DNA from: Gammaproteobacteria bacterium
Lineage (GTDB): Bacteria; Pseudomonadota; Gammaproteobacteria; Chromatiales; Chromatiaceae
Direction: 5' to 3'
DNA length: 5,430 bases
Assembly: GCA_024644505.1 (NCBI GenBank)
Contig: JAHEHQ010000195.1
Location: forward strand, 1-5,430
Part shown: in pieces, positions 1 through 5,429 of the stretch
How the letters are laid out: each line of letters begins with the position of its first letter
How positions within the stretch are numbered: the first letter of the stretch is position 1
Translations under genes and position numbers: made by a program
The notes under the pieces: generated by a model
The model's database searches: none
What the model was told of the DNA's origin: nothing
The model's input: the letters and a program-made list of their open reading frames with translations, nothing else

Positions 1-29
1 CTTTACGAAACCTGTCTCTCAGGTATCTC

Positions 30-42
30 ATTGGCGCCCAAT
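30..42 (+). repeat. Short perfect hairpin next to the lipoprotein ribosome binding site
   Basis: ATTGG (30-34), loop CGC, CCAAT (38-42) forms a 5-base-pair stem that ends one base before the AGGA ribosome binding site at 44-47. It could influence translation start of the lipoprotein gene, but such a short stem is easily produced by chance. Confidence 0.25.
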
Positions 43-54
43 CAGGATACAAAG

Positions 55-426
55 ATGTTCAAACGCTATGTTTCATTTGCCAGAATCACCACCCTGTTTT
101 TGTTACTGCCTTTGCTTGGGGGCTGTGTAACCAATAACCCGCGGCCTAACGTCGTGGAGGGTCGGACCCCAACCTCGGACGGTGTCATGACCGCCGTGGT
201 CGGGCCGGGTAAGGCCGGGATGTGCAGAGTCACCCCTTGTCGCGTCTATTACCACACCCCGGATGCCGGAGGGCCTGTTGAAGTCGTGGCCAATAATCAG
301 GTGGTTGGCAGTTTTCCCCCGAACACAATGGTGAGCCTGGGAGACTTTTCCGACAGCGTGCGCATCTCCGTCACCGGGTCCGATGCACCCATCGCTTACG
401 TCAATATGCCGAACACCAACCGCTGA
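55..426 (+). CDS. Small predicted lipoprotein of unknown function
   Basis: A 123-residue protein begins at the ATG at 55, which has AGGA at 44-47 seven bases upstream. The frame stays open to a TTG at 31, but the ATG gives a standard signal peptide. Residues 1-23 form a lipoprotein signal: basic FKRY start, hydrophobic ITTLFLLLPLL, and lipobox LGG|C with the acylated cysteine at residue 24. Valine at +2 is not an inner-membrane retention signal by the Lol rule, so outer-membrane location is inferred. The mature part has a flexible Asn/Pro-rich stretch, two close cysteines (C57, C62, in GMCRVTPC) that could form a disulfide, and a probably beta-rich C-terminal half. The segment PVEVVANNQVVGSFPPNT vaguely resembles a PEGA-type beta repeat, but I cannot assign a family. 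It ends 3 bases from the convergent kinase gene. Confidence is high that it is a lipoprotein gene; its role is unknown. Confidence 0.8.
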   Translation: MFKRYVSFARITTLFLLLPLLGGCVTNNPRPNVVEGRTPTSDGVMTAVVGPGKAGMCRVTPCRVYYHTPDAGGPVEVVANNQVVGSFPPNTMVSLGDFSDSVRISVTGSDAPIAYVNMPNTNR

Positions 427-429
427 GCT

Positions 430-1419
430 TTAGTATAGGGGTAGTGGGGGCTGTTCCAGTGCCAGTTGCTGCTGTTCCAGTTGTGACAAATGGTCCTGCC
501 AGTACTGGTGGGTGTTGAACCAGGGAAAGGCGTTGGGGAAGGCGGGATCGTGCCAGCGCCTTGCGATCCAGGCGGCGTAATGGATCATGCGCAGGGTGCG
601 CAGGGGTTCGATCAATGCGACCTCCCTCGGGTCCAGGTCACGAAAGGTCTCGTAGCCCTCCCGAACATAGGAAAGCTGTATTGCCGATTCCTGTCTGTCC
701 CCGGAAAGCAGCATCCAGAGATCCTGAATCGCCGGCCCCATGCGGCAGTCGTCCATGTCAACGAAATGGGGTCCGTTGTCCGTCCAGAGAATATTTCCCG
801 GGTGGCAGTCGCCGTGAAGCCGGATCCAGCGGCAGTCCGCGGCCCGGGTGAATGCCTGCTCCACCAATGCCTGCAATGTCTCCGCGAGCCTGCGGTATCG
901 GGTCTCCAAATCTATGGGGATGAAGCCGTTGCCCAGGAGCCAGTCTGATGATTCACGTCCCATCGCGGCGGGATCGATCATAGGGCGGTGCTCAAAGTCG
1001 CGGGCAGCGCCCAACTGGTGTATGCGTCCCAGGAAACGCCCGGTCCAGATCAGCCGATCCGGGTCCTCGAGATCGGGCCAACGTCCCCCCTGGCGGGGAA
1101 AGAGTGTGAAACGGAACCCCCGGTGCACCTGCAGGGTTTCGTTTTCACGGTTGCTGAGAGGGGCGACAACGGGGATCTCATCCGCTGCGAGGGCCAGGCT
1201 GAAAGCATGCTCCTCCCGGATGCAGGCATCGCTCCAGCGTTCCGGGCGGTAGAATTTCGCGACAAGGGGAGGGGCCTCTTCCAGCCCCACCTGGTAGACC
1301 CGGTTTTCGTAACTGTTGAGCGCAAGCATCCCACCGTCCGGCTCGAAACCGGCCGATTCCACGGCGCCGATGACGACATCCGGTGTGAGGCCGCTGTAGG
1401 GTGCGACAGTCTCAGACAT
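430..1419 (-). CDS. srkA: Stress response kinase A (SrkA/YihE), serine/threonine protein kinase
   Basis: SrkA is a cytosolic kinase of the choline kinase/APH-like fold; in E. coli it phosphorylates serine/threonine and counters MazF-linked death under stress. The protein follows the family along its length: near the N-terminus LNSYENRVYQV (glycine-loop equivalent), then VAKFYRPERW with the ATP-binding lysine at about residue 55, then the catalytic loop LHGDCHPGNILW (Asp about 204, Asn about 209) and FVDMDDCRMGPAIQDLWMLL with the metal-binding Asp about 221. The end, DPAFPNAFPWFNTHQYW followed by EQPPLPLY, is also typical. The length of 329 residues matches the usual ~328. An ATG at 1419 is preferred; a GTG two codons upstream (1425) is possible and neither has a strong ribosome binding site (GGGTG lies just before the ATG). 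It lies 47 bases downstream of purC on the same strand, so co-transcription is likely, unlike the E. coli context beside dsbA. Confidence 0.95.
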   Translation of the reverse strand: MSETVAPYSGLTPDVVIGAVESAGFEPDGGMLALNSYENRVYQVGLEEAPPLVAKFYRPERWSDACIREEHAFSLALAADEIPVVAPLSNRENETLQVHRGFRFTLFPRQGGRWPDLEDPDRLIWTGRFLGRIHQLGAARDFEHRPMIDPAAMGRESSDWLLGNGFIPIDLETRYRRLAETLQALVEQAFTRAADCRWIRLHGDCHPGNILWTDNGPHFVDMDDCRMGPAIQDLWMLLSGDRQESAIQLSYVREGYETFRDLDPREVALIEPLRTLRMIHYAAWIARRWHDPAFPNAFPWFNTHQYWQDHLSQLEQQQLALEQPPLPLY

Positions 1420-1466
1420 CGTCACCCGGCCGTCTTTTGTATGCGACCCTGTCGGGCTCCGGCGGC

Positions 1467-2360
1467 TCAGCCACCGGTCAGGCGTTCCTCCGCCTCCCGG
1501 TATTTCTCCGCCGTCCTGTCGATCACATCCTGCGGCAGCGCCGGACCGGGCGGCGTCTTGTCCCAGTCCAGGGTCTCCAGGTAATCCCGCACGAACTGTT
1601 TATCGAAACTGGGGGGGCTGATGCCGGGCTGATATTGATCCGCCGGCCAGAATCGCGATGAATCCGGGGTGAGCACTTCGTCGATCAGATAGAGTCGTCC
1701 GCTTTCGTCCAGGCCGAATTCGAATTTGGTGTCGGCGATGATGATGCCCTTGTCCAGGGCATACCGCGCGCACTCGGTGTAGATTCGCAGGCTGACATCT
1801 CTTACCTGCTCTGCCACATCCCGGCCGAGCAGATCGAGGGTCTTCTCGAAGTCGATGTTTTCGTCGTGGGCGCCGATCTCCGCCTTGGTGGAGGGCGTAT
1901 AGATGGGCTCGGGGAGCTTATCTGCCTGTTGCAATCCACCGGGGAGATCGATCCCGCATACCCCTCCGGTTCTTTGATAATCCTTCCATCCCGAGCCGAT
2001 CAGGTAGCCACGGACAATGGCCTCCACCGGCAAAGGCTTGAGTTTGCGGACGACCAGGGCCCGATCTCCCAGGAGCTCCCGTTGTTCCTTGTCCGGGATC
2101 ACCTCCTCCAGCGGGGTGTCCGTCAGATGGTTGGGTATAATATCCCGGGTCCTGTGGAACCAGAAATTGGCCACCCGGGTCAACACCTCCCCTTTGCCGG
2201 GTATGGGCTGGGGCAGCACCACGTCGAAGGCGGAGAGGCGATCGCTGGTGACGATCAACAGCTGTTCCGGGTTCAGGTCGTAGATGTCCCTGACCTTGCC
2301 CCGGTTGAGCATCTGTAATTGCGGAAGGTTGGATTCGAACAATGCGTTGGGTTTTGTCAT
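1467..2360 (-). CDS. purC: Phosphoribosylaminoimidazole-succinocarboxamide synthase (SAICAR synthetase)
   Basis: This enzyme joins L-aspartate to carboxyaminoimidazole ribotide (CAIR) with ATP, giving SAICAR in de novo purine synthesis in the cytosol. The 297-residue protein carries the family motifs in order: GKVRDIYD (21-28, nucleotide-binding loop), TSDRLSAFDVV (38-48), QPIPGKG (51-57), EAIVRGYLIGSGWKDY (113-128), the substrate-binding stretch EIGAHDENIDF (161-171), IIIADTKFEFG (206-216) and IDEVLTPDSSRFWP (226-239). The length is that of the longer, yeast Ade1-like PurC form (about 300 residues), not the roughly 240-residue E. coli form. The ATG at 2360 starts the conserved N-terminus directly; its ribosome binding site is poor. 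No PurR-like operator is obvious upstream. All key motifs are intact, so it should be active. Confidence 0.97.
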   Translation of the reverse strand: MTKPNALFESNLPQLQMLNRGKVRDIYDLNPEQLLIVTSDRLSAFDVVLPQPIPGKGEVLTRVANFWFHRTRDIIPNHLTDTPLEEVIPDKEQRELLGDRALVVRKLKPLPVEAIVRGYLIGSGWKDYQRTGGVCGIDLPGGLQQADKLPEPIYTPSTKAEIGAHDENIDFEKTLDLLGRDVAEQVRDVSLRIYTECARYALDKGIIIADTKFEFGLDESGRLYLIDEVLTPDSSRFWPADQYQPGISPPSFDKQFVRDYLETLDWDKTPPGPALPQDVIDRTAEKYREAEERLTGG

Positions 2361-2394
2361 GGCAATGCAATGCGGTGTTGATTCAAAGCTTGGG

Positions 2395-2420
2395 ATTGTA
2401 CCTTAATTGGGGGATGTCAT
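2395..2420 (-). promoter_or_regulatory. purC: Possible purC promoter
   Basis: Read on the minus strand, TACAAT (2395-2400) is a five-of-six match to a sigma-70 -10 box, 34 bases before the purC start. ATGACA (2415-2420) is a five-of-six match to -35, but the 14-base spacing is shorter than normal, so only the -10 element is reasonably supported. Confidence 0.35.
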
Positions 2421-2490
2421 TCAGTGGTCATATTCCTGCATAAACAGTCTTGTATGATGTCTGCGCCGGGTTTTCCGGTAAACTCATCGT

Positions 2491-2509
2491 CGATTCGTAA
2501 AGGGAATCG
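2491..2509. repeat. Inverted repeat in the purC/DUF2934 spacer
   Basis: CGATTC (2491-2496) and GAATCG (2504-2509) form a 6-base-pair inverted repeat around a 7-base centre. It lies 22 bases before the AAGGAG ribosome binding site of the basic DUF2934 protein, so it would be in that gene's leader or near its promoter. It may be an operator or an mRNA hairpin; there is no T-tract that would make it a clear terminator. Confidence 0.35.
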
Positions 2510-2545
2510 TTCTGTGTTTCGGTAATTGATAAGGAGATAACCCAA

Positions 2546-2890
2546 GTGGCGAGTTCCAGCAGCAAGAAGGCATCCGGTAAGACCGGCGGATCGACCAAGA
2601 AGACTCCCGTGAAGAAAGCGGCCAAGAAGAAGGTGGTGAAAAAGACCGCTGCAAAGACAACCGTAAAGAAAAAGGTTGTCAGGAAAGCCGCGGCACCCCG
2701 GAAGAGAACCCCTGCCGGTGGGAAGGTCGCCGAATCGACACTCCGCAGGATCGATCCACGGGAGCGTTACGAGATGATCGCCAAGATGGCCTATTTTCGT
2801 GCGGAAAAACGAGGGTTCGAGAGCGGCTGGGAAGTCGAGGACTGGCTCGAGTCGGAGCGTCTCGTGGACGAAATGCTCGACAAAATGTGA
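2546..2890 (+). CDS. Histone H1-like lysine/alanine-rich protein with C-terminal DUF2934 domain
   Basis: A 114-residue protein in two parts. Residues 1-66 are a low-complexity, strongly basic tail of Lys, Ala, Val, Thr and Ser with an imperfect internal repeat (KKKVVKKTAA at 27-36 and KKKVVRKAAA at 41-50), like histone H1-type tails or the AlgP tail. Such tails bind DNA or other polyanions non-specifically. Residues about 69-112 look like DUF2934 (PF11154): the segment ERYEMIAKMAYFRAEKRG followed by GWEVEDWLESERLVDEML, with the typical D-W-L-x-A/S-E signature (D99, W100, L101, E104). The domain's function is not established. The GTG start at 2546 is backed by AAGGAG at 2531-2536 with nine bases spacing, and no in-frame ATG occurs until deep in the DUF2934 part (M77), so this start is firm. 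A role in nucleoid organisation or stress is inference. It is divergent from purC. Confidence 0.85.
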   Translation: MASSSSKKASGKTGGSTKKTPVKKAAKKKVVKKTAAKTTVKKKVVRKAAAPRKRTPAGGKVAESTLRRIDPRERYEMIAKMAYFRAEKRGFESGWEVEDWLESERLVDEMLDKM

Positions 2891-2914
2891 CGGTTTTCCG
2901 GGTATCCGGCGTCA
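2888..2914 (+). repeat. Bulged hairpin between the DUF2934 gene and the next gene
   Basis: The stop codon of the DUF2934 gene begins a structure: TGACG (2888-2892) pairs with CGTCA (2910-2914), and inside it CCGG (2898-2901) pairs with CCGG (2906-2909) around loop GTAT. The two stems stack on one side and leave a 5-base bulge (GTTTT) on the other. It could protect the mRNA end or weaken read-through; it lacks a T-tract, so it is not a standard intrinsic terminator. Confidence 0.4.
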
Positions 2915-2923
2915 GTATCGCAA

Positions 2924-3400
2924 ATGAATGCCGGAGGTCAGGCGGGTGACGGGCGCGAACTGCGGGAGTCGGATCAGGCTGCATTCCTGACCGCTTTTCG
3001 GGGAAGCTTCATCTCCACACTGCGCTGGCATCATCTGGATGCATTGTGGCAGGTCCTGCGGGCCGACAGCACCGGGGAATGGTACATCTACGCCATCGGG
3101 GAGCCGCCTCCCGCGGAGACATCGACCCGGGAACAGCTGCACAGGTTCATCGCCAGGATCGACGCCCTTTTGCGTGAGGAACACGGCGAGGATTACTGCG
3201 GCATCGTTTATGCCGATGATCTCAGGCAGCCTGGCTTCATCAAGATCTATGATCCGAACAATCTTGGGGTCACATGCGGCTACAGCGACAATCCGCCCCT
3301 GCCCGGATGGATCCTGAGCAAACTGGCGCCCTGTGACCTCTCTGCCGGGATCCATCTGCCGGGAAACCGCAAGCGCTGGTGGCGGCGACTGTTCCGATGA
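2924..3400 (+). CDS. Hypothetical protein, family not recognised
   Basis: A 158-residue soluble protein without signal peptide or membrane segment. I do not recognise a named family. Visible features: a probable helical segment around 18-48 (DQAAFLTAFRGSFISTLRWHH...), a beta-like GEWYIYAIGEPPP at 51-63, a helix about 68-88, then a well-formed core with the runs DYCGIVYADDL (90-100), GFIKIYDPNNLGVTCG (104-119) and PPLPGWILSKLAP (125-137). The last ten residues, RKRWWRRLFR, are very basic and aromatic and could contact membrane or nucleic acid. The coding pattern (GC-rich third positions, Asp/Trp-rich motifs) looks like a real gene. The ATG at 2924 is the only normal start, because an in-frame stop lies at 2888-2890 and no GTG/TTG lies between; no Shine-Dalgarno site precedes it. 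It starts 33 bases after the DUF2934 gene, so it may be co-transcribed with it. Confidence 0.75.
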   Translation: MNAGGQAGDGRELRESDQAAFLTAFRGSFISTLRWHHLDALWQVLRADSTGEWYIYAIGEPPPAETSTREQLHRFIARIDALLREEHGEDYCGIVYADDLRQPGFIKIYDPNNLGVTCGYSDNPPLPGWILSKLAPCDLSAGIHLPGNRKRWWRRLFR

Positions 3401-3433
3401 AACCGATGTTCTTTTCCTTTGCGTCTGCGGTTC

Positions 3434-3442
3434 TGGTAATAT
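3434..3442 (+). promoter_or_regulatory. Probable extended -10 promoter of the antitoxin-like gene
   Basis: TG (3434-3435), one base, then TAATAT (3437-3442) fits an extended -10 sigma-70 promoter. The -35 region (around 3414-3419, TTCCTT) is weak, as is allowed with an extended -10. Transcription would start near 3449, giving a leader of about 37 bases that includes AAGGAA at 3475-3480, five bases before the start codon. This suggests the gene is transcribed separately from the gene before it. Confidence 0.5.
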
Positions 3443-3485
3443 CCCACCAAATTAGTAGGAAAAAGAGCTGATCCAAGGAATATCG

Positions 3486-3896
3486 ATGAGTGACATGACC
3501 CCGGAAAACCGCCTCCTGTTTACCAAGGCGACCATGAGTATCCTGGATTCCTGGAAACTGGGTGCCAAAGAGATGAATGCCGTATTGGGGCTTCCCCGGG
3601 AGGTGAGGGGAAGAGGGCTGCAAAAGTTTCGCAGCCACGAATCCTTTCCGGATGATCCGGGTGTGGATCGGCGGGCGGATTATATACTGCGTATCGCGGG
3701 GGCCCTGAGAACCACCTATCCCACCAACCCCAATATGGCCCCCATCTGGCTGCGACGGGTTCATCGGCGTCTGGGCCGGACGCCGCTTTCGTTGCTGCTG
3801 CAGGAAGGCGAGGGGGGGCTGGTCAAAGTCCTGGCCGAGCTGGATTGCACTGTGTGCTGGGACCTGACCGATGCCCGGTACACCGCGAAAGGGTAG
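3486..3896 (+). CDS. MbcA/ParS/Xre antitoxin-like protein (DUF2384 domain), without adjacent toxin
   Basis: A 136-residue protein built like the Xre/MbcA/ParS antitoxins. Residues about 10-50 (LLFTKATMSILDSWKLGAKEMNAVLGLP split by turns) form the helical N-terminal region in the place of the DNA-binding domain, and about 63-122 form the DUF2384-type toxin-binding domain: DRRADYILRIAGALRTTYP, then NPNMAPIWLRR, then GRTPLSLLLQEGEGGLVKVLAELD. The N-W-L and G-x-x-P-L-x-L-L pattern is the hallmark. In characterised pairs the antitoxin covers a RES-domain toxin that breaks down NAD+, encoded directly beside it. Here the upstream gene has no RES-like motif pattern that I can see and the downstream gene is a convergent hydrolase, so it is an orphan in this window. 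The ATG at 3486 has AAGGAA five bases upstream; a second ATG at 3495 is possible. The family assignment is good; the function as an antitoxin is inference. Confidence 0.82.
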   Translation: MSDMTPENRLLFTKATMSILDSWKLGAKEMNAVLGLPREVRGRGLQKFRSHESFPDDPGVDRRADYILRIAGALRTTYPTNPNMAPIWLRRVHRRLGRTPLSLLLQEGEGGLVKVLAELDCTVCWDLTDARYTAKG

Positions 3897-3915
3897 GGCC
3901 TGTTTACTGGGCCCT
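3895..3915. terminator. Hairpin between convergent genes, possible bidirectional terminator
   Basis: AGGGCC (3895-3900) and GGCCCT (3910-3915) form a perfect 6-base-pair GC-rich stem with a 9-base loop. It sits in the 21-base gap between two convergent stop codons and overlaps the first of them. There is no T-tract on either side, so termination may need Rho or may be weak. Confidence 0.45.
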
Positions 3916-3917
3916 GC

Positions 3918-4871
3918 TCAGGCCGCCCGGTTTTCCCGCCGCTGAAGCCACACTTCCAAACCCTGGGCGCAGAGCGCCAGGTCCATGTCGAGTAGCCGGT
4001 GAATCTCTGACTCTGAAAGCCGCGATCCGTGGCGCCTCAAGCGTTCCAGATAGAGTGCCTCCAGCCCCGTCCTGATCCCGTTTTCCCGCTCCCCGTCATC
4101 GCAGGAGAGTGCGATATCCACATAGGCGTCTATCTCCTCATGGAGGGCGCCCACCAGCGTATCGGGATTTTCCACCTTGCAGTAATGGGTCAGGTACATC
4201 CTTTCCGGCTCGCAGGCCATGAGCTTGTCCAAGGTCTGGTGCCAGGCATCCGGATCGAACTGCACCGGGGTTGAAGGCAGCAGCATGAACGGTCCCTGCG
4301 CGGTGGTGAGTTCGGGATAGGCGATGCCGAAGGTGTCGCCGGTGAAAAAACCGTGACTCGTCTCGTCCCAGATACAGTTGTGATGATTGGCGTGCCCGGG
4401 TGAGTCCAGGCAGACCAGGCTGCGGCCGTCAAGGTCGATGCGCAACCCATCTGTCGCCTCGATGACCCGCTCTTTCGCAACCGATTTGAGCTCCTTGAAA
4501 TTCTTTACAAACTGTTCCTCCCCGTAGACCGCGGTTGCGCCGGCGGTCAGCTTGGCGGGATCCGTCAGGTGCCTGACGCCTTTCGGGTGAACGACCAGAC
4601 TGGCTTCCGGCAGCAGCTCCATCAATTGCCCCGAACCCCCTGCGTGATCGAGATGAACGTGGGTGGGTATGACGTATCTGACCTGCTCCGGCCGGATACC
4701 GCGCAGTTCCAGGAGCTCCATGATATTCGGGACGGTGCGGGCGGTCCCGGTATCGATCAGGGCGGCGGCCCGGCCCTGCTGAATCAGATAGCAGCCGGCA
4801 AGACCGGTTCTTTCAAAATGGGTTTCAATGCAGGTGACGCCTTGCCCGAGATCCTGAAACGAGAGCTTCAC
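3918..4871 (-). CDS. Metallo-beta-lactamase-fold hydrolase
   Basis: A 317-residue cytosolic MBL-fold protein (no signal peptide). Metal ligands are all visible: THVHLDHAGG at 70-79 (H71, H73, D75, H76), H160 in SPGHANHHN, D179 in FTGDTFG, and H229 in LTHYCK, so a two-metal site is expected. Residues about 1-230 are the MBL domain; about 236-312 are a helical C-terminal extension (EEIDAYVDIAL, then SEIHRLLDMDLALCAQGLEVWLQRR), which may shape the substrate pocket or a dimer. The fold family includes glyoxalase II, lactonases and related thioester or ester hydrolases; the substrate cannot be told from sequence. The GTG start at 4871 is firm: TAAGGAGGTGA on the minus strand (4878-4888) is a full Shine-Dalgarno match, with nine bases between AGGAGG and GTG. 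It is divergent from dodecin and convergent with the antitoxin-like gene. Confidence 0.9.
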   Translation of the reverse strand: MKLSFQDLGQGVTCIETHFERTGLAGCYLIQQGRAAALIDTGTARTVPNIMELLELRGIRPEQVRYVIPTHVHLDHAGGSGQLMELLPEASLVVHPKGVRHLTDPAKLTAGATAVYGEEQFVKNFKELKSVAKERVIEATDGLRIDLDGRSLVCLDSPGHANHHNCIWDETSHGFFTGDTFGIAYPELTTAQGPFMLLPSTPVQFDPDAWHQTLDKLMACEPERMYLTHYCKVENPDTLVGALHEEIDAYVDIALSCDDGERENGIRTGLEALYLERLRRHGSRLSESEIHRLLDMDLALCAQGLEVWLQRRENRAA

Positions 4872-4877
4872 TTTGAT

Positions 4878-4888
4878 TCACCTCCTTA
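4878..4888 (-). promoter_or_regulatory. Near-perfect ribosome binding site of the MBL hydrolase
   Basis: On the minus strand the bases read TAAGGAGGTGA, complementary over 11 bases to the 3' end of 16S rRNA. It decides the GTG start at 4871 and suggests that strong translation compensates for the weaker start codon. Confidence 0.85.
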
Positions 4889-4907
4889 ATGTTGCAAACC
4901 GAGCGCT

Positions 4908-4917
4908 GGGTTAACCC
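4908..4917. promoter_or_regulatory. Perfect palindrome GGGTTAACCC in the divergent hydrolase/dodecin spacer
   Basis: A 10-base perfect palindrome lies in the 143-base spacer between two divergent starts, the position expected for a shared operator. No known regulator site is recognised, and the palindrome is short, so the regulatory role is inference. Confidence 0.3.
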
Positions 4918-4936
4918 GTACCCCTGGCTTCTCGGT

Positions 4937-4942
4937 TATGAT
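4937..4942 (+). promoter_or_regulatory. Possible -10 element for dodecin
   Basis: TATGAT is a five-of-six match to the sigma-70 -10 box, 72 bases before the dodecin start. No convincing -35 box is found at normal spacing; TTAACC at 4911-4916 overlaps the palindrome but is 20 bases away. Weak support. Confidence 0.25.
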
Positions 4943-5014
4943 AGGCCCCCAAAATACCTGTCGGCCCCGTTTGAGGTCAACTTCATCAGGCAATCAGAGG
5001 AGTTTCGGGACACC

Positions 5015-5236
5015 ATGTCAGCACATATATACAAGAAGATCGAACTCGTGGGGTCTTCCACCGAGAGCTCGGACAAGGCCGTCGAGAATGCCTTAACCAG
5101 GGCCTCCCAGACGATCCACAATATCGACTGGTTTGAAGTCACGGAAACAAGGGGGCATGTGGTCAACGGAAAGGTTGCCCATTGGCAGGTGGTGCTGAAG
5201 GTGGGGTTCAGGTTGGAGGACGCCTCGAATCATTGA
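5015..5236 (+). CDS. Dodecin, flavin-binding storage protein
   Basis: Dodecins are small proteins that assemble into hollow dodecamers and bind pairs of stacked flavins (FMN, riboflavin or lumichrome), buffering free flavin and limiting its photochemistry in the cytosol. The 73-residue product matches the family end to end: HIYKKIELVGSS at 4-15 (first strand), a helix SSDKAVENALTRASQTI (18-34), NIDWFEVTETRGHV (36-49) with the flavin-stacking tryptophan W39, and KVAHWQVVLKVGFRLED (53-69) with the conserved flavin-contacting glutamine Q58. The ATG at 5015 is chosen because it starts the usual dodecin N-terminus and is preceded by AGGAG at 4998-5002 (spacing 12, rather long). The frame is open further upstream to 4889, but those 42 codons do not resemble dodecin and overlap the likely promoter. 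It is divergent from the MBL hydrolase; a functional link is not shown. Confidence 0.95.
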   Translation: MSAHIYKKIELVGSSTESSDKAVENALTRASQTIHNIDWFEVTETRGHVVNGKVAHWQVVLKVGFRLEDASNH

Positions 5237-5286
5237 AGAAGGGCCGGGGGAGACGTCGTATGAGAGATGGAGAAACCCGGGGGATT

Positions 5287-5316
5287 TGGACAAAAGGCCT
5301 GATCGAGTGTTATAAA
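5287..5316 (+). promoter_or_regulatory. Strong sigma-70-like promoter downstream of dodecin
   Basis: TGGACA (5287-5292, five of six to -35), an 18-base spacer, and TATAAA (5311-5316, five of six to -10) preceded by TG at 5308-5309 in extended -10 position. Transcription would start near 5323 and run rightward to the window edge. This is the best promoter match in the window, yet no convincing coding sequence follows within the visible ~108 bases, so it drives either a gene with a long leader beyond the edge or a small RNA. Confidence 0.5.
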
Positions 5317-5405
5317 AACGACGCTGTCTGTAGGTGAATGCCCGTTGATTGCTTTCAGTCCATGGCGGTATCGGGCCGCAGGATAACCTGACGGACAGGG
5401 ATGAA

Positions 5406-5429
5406 GCGGTGTTACCGCCCGGGTGGCGG
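5406..5429 (+). repeat. Two overlapping, mutually exclusive hairpins at the window edge
   Basis: GCGGT (5406-5410) pairs with ACCGC (5414-5418) around GTT, and CCGCC (5415-5419) pairs with GGCGG (5425-5429) around CGGGT. The shared bases 5415-5418 allow only one stem at a time. It could be part of a structured leader, but the window ends here and no known riboswitch consensus is seen. Apart from this and the promoter, the 194 bases after dodecin hold nothing I can support as a gene. Confidence 0.3.

Noticed and set aside
1443..1453. CGAC-loop-GTCG hairpin between purC and srkA
   Set aside because: Four base pairs with no T-tract; too weak to call a terminator.
988..1584. Long plus-strand open frame of 198 codons opposite srkA and purC
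   Set aside because: It is a mirror frame of two clearly identified genes, produced by high GC content; no family resemblance.
2469..2901. GGTTTTCCGG repeated at 2469-2478 and 2892-2901, flanking the DUF2934 gene
   Set aside because: A 10-base match is expected by chance several times in a window of this size; no sign of a mobile element, target duplication or attachment site.
2924..3896. Possible RES toxin/Xre antitoxin pair formed by the two adjacent genes
   Set aside because: The first protein shows none of the RES motif pattern I would expect, and the 85-base gap with a separate promoter argues against a tight two-gene unit; kept only as an open question.
4889..5014. In-frame upstream extension of dodecin by 42 codons
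   Set aside because: The extension does not resemble dodecins, overlaps the divergent regulatory spacer, and the ATG at 5015 gives the exact family N-terminus with an upstream AGGAG.
5260..5337. 25-codon frame after dodecin, ATG with GGGGGAG seven bases upstream
   Set aside because: Very short, no recognisable motif, and it overlaps the predicted promoter at 5287-5316. It could be a small protein but I cannot support it.
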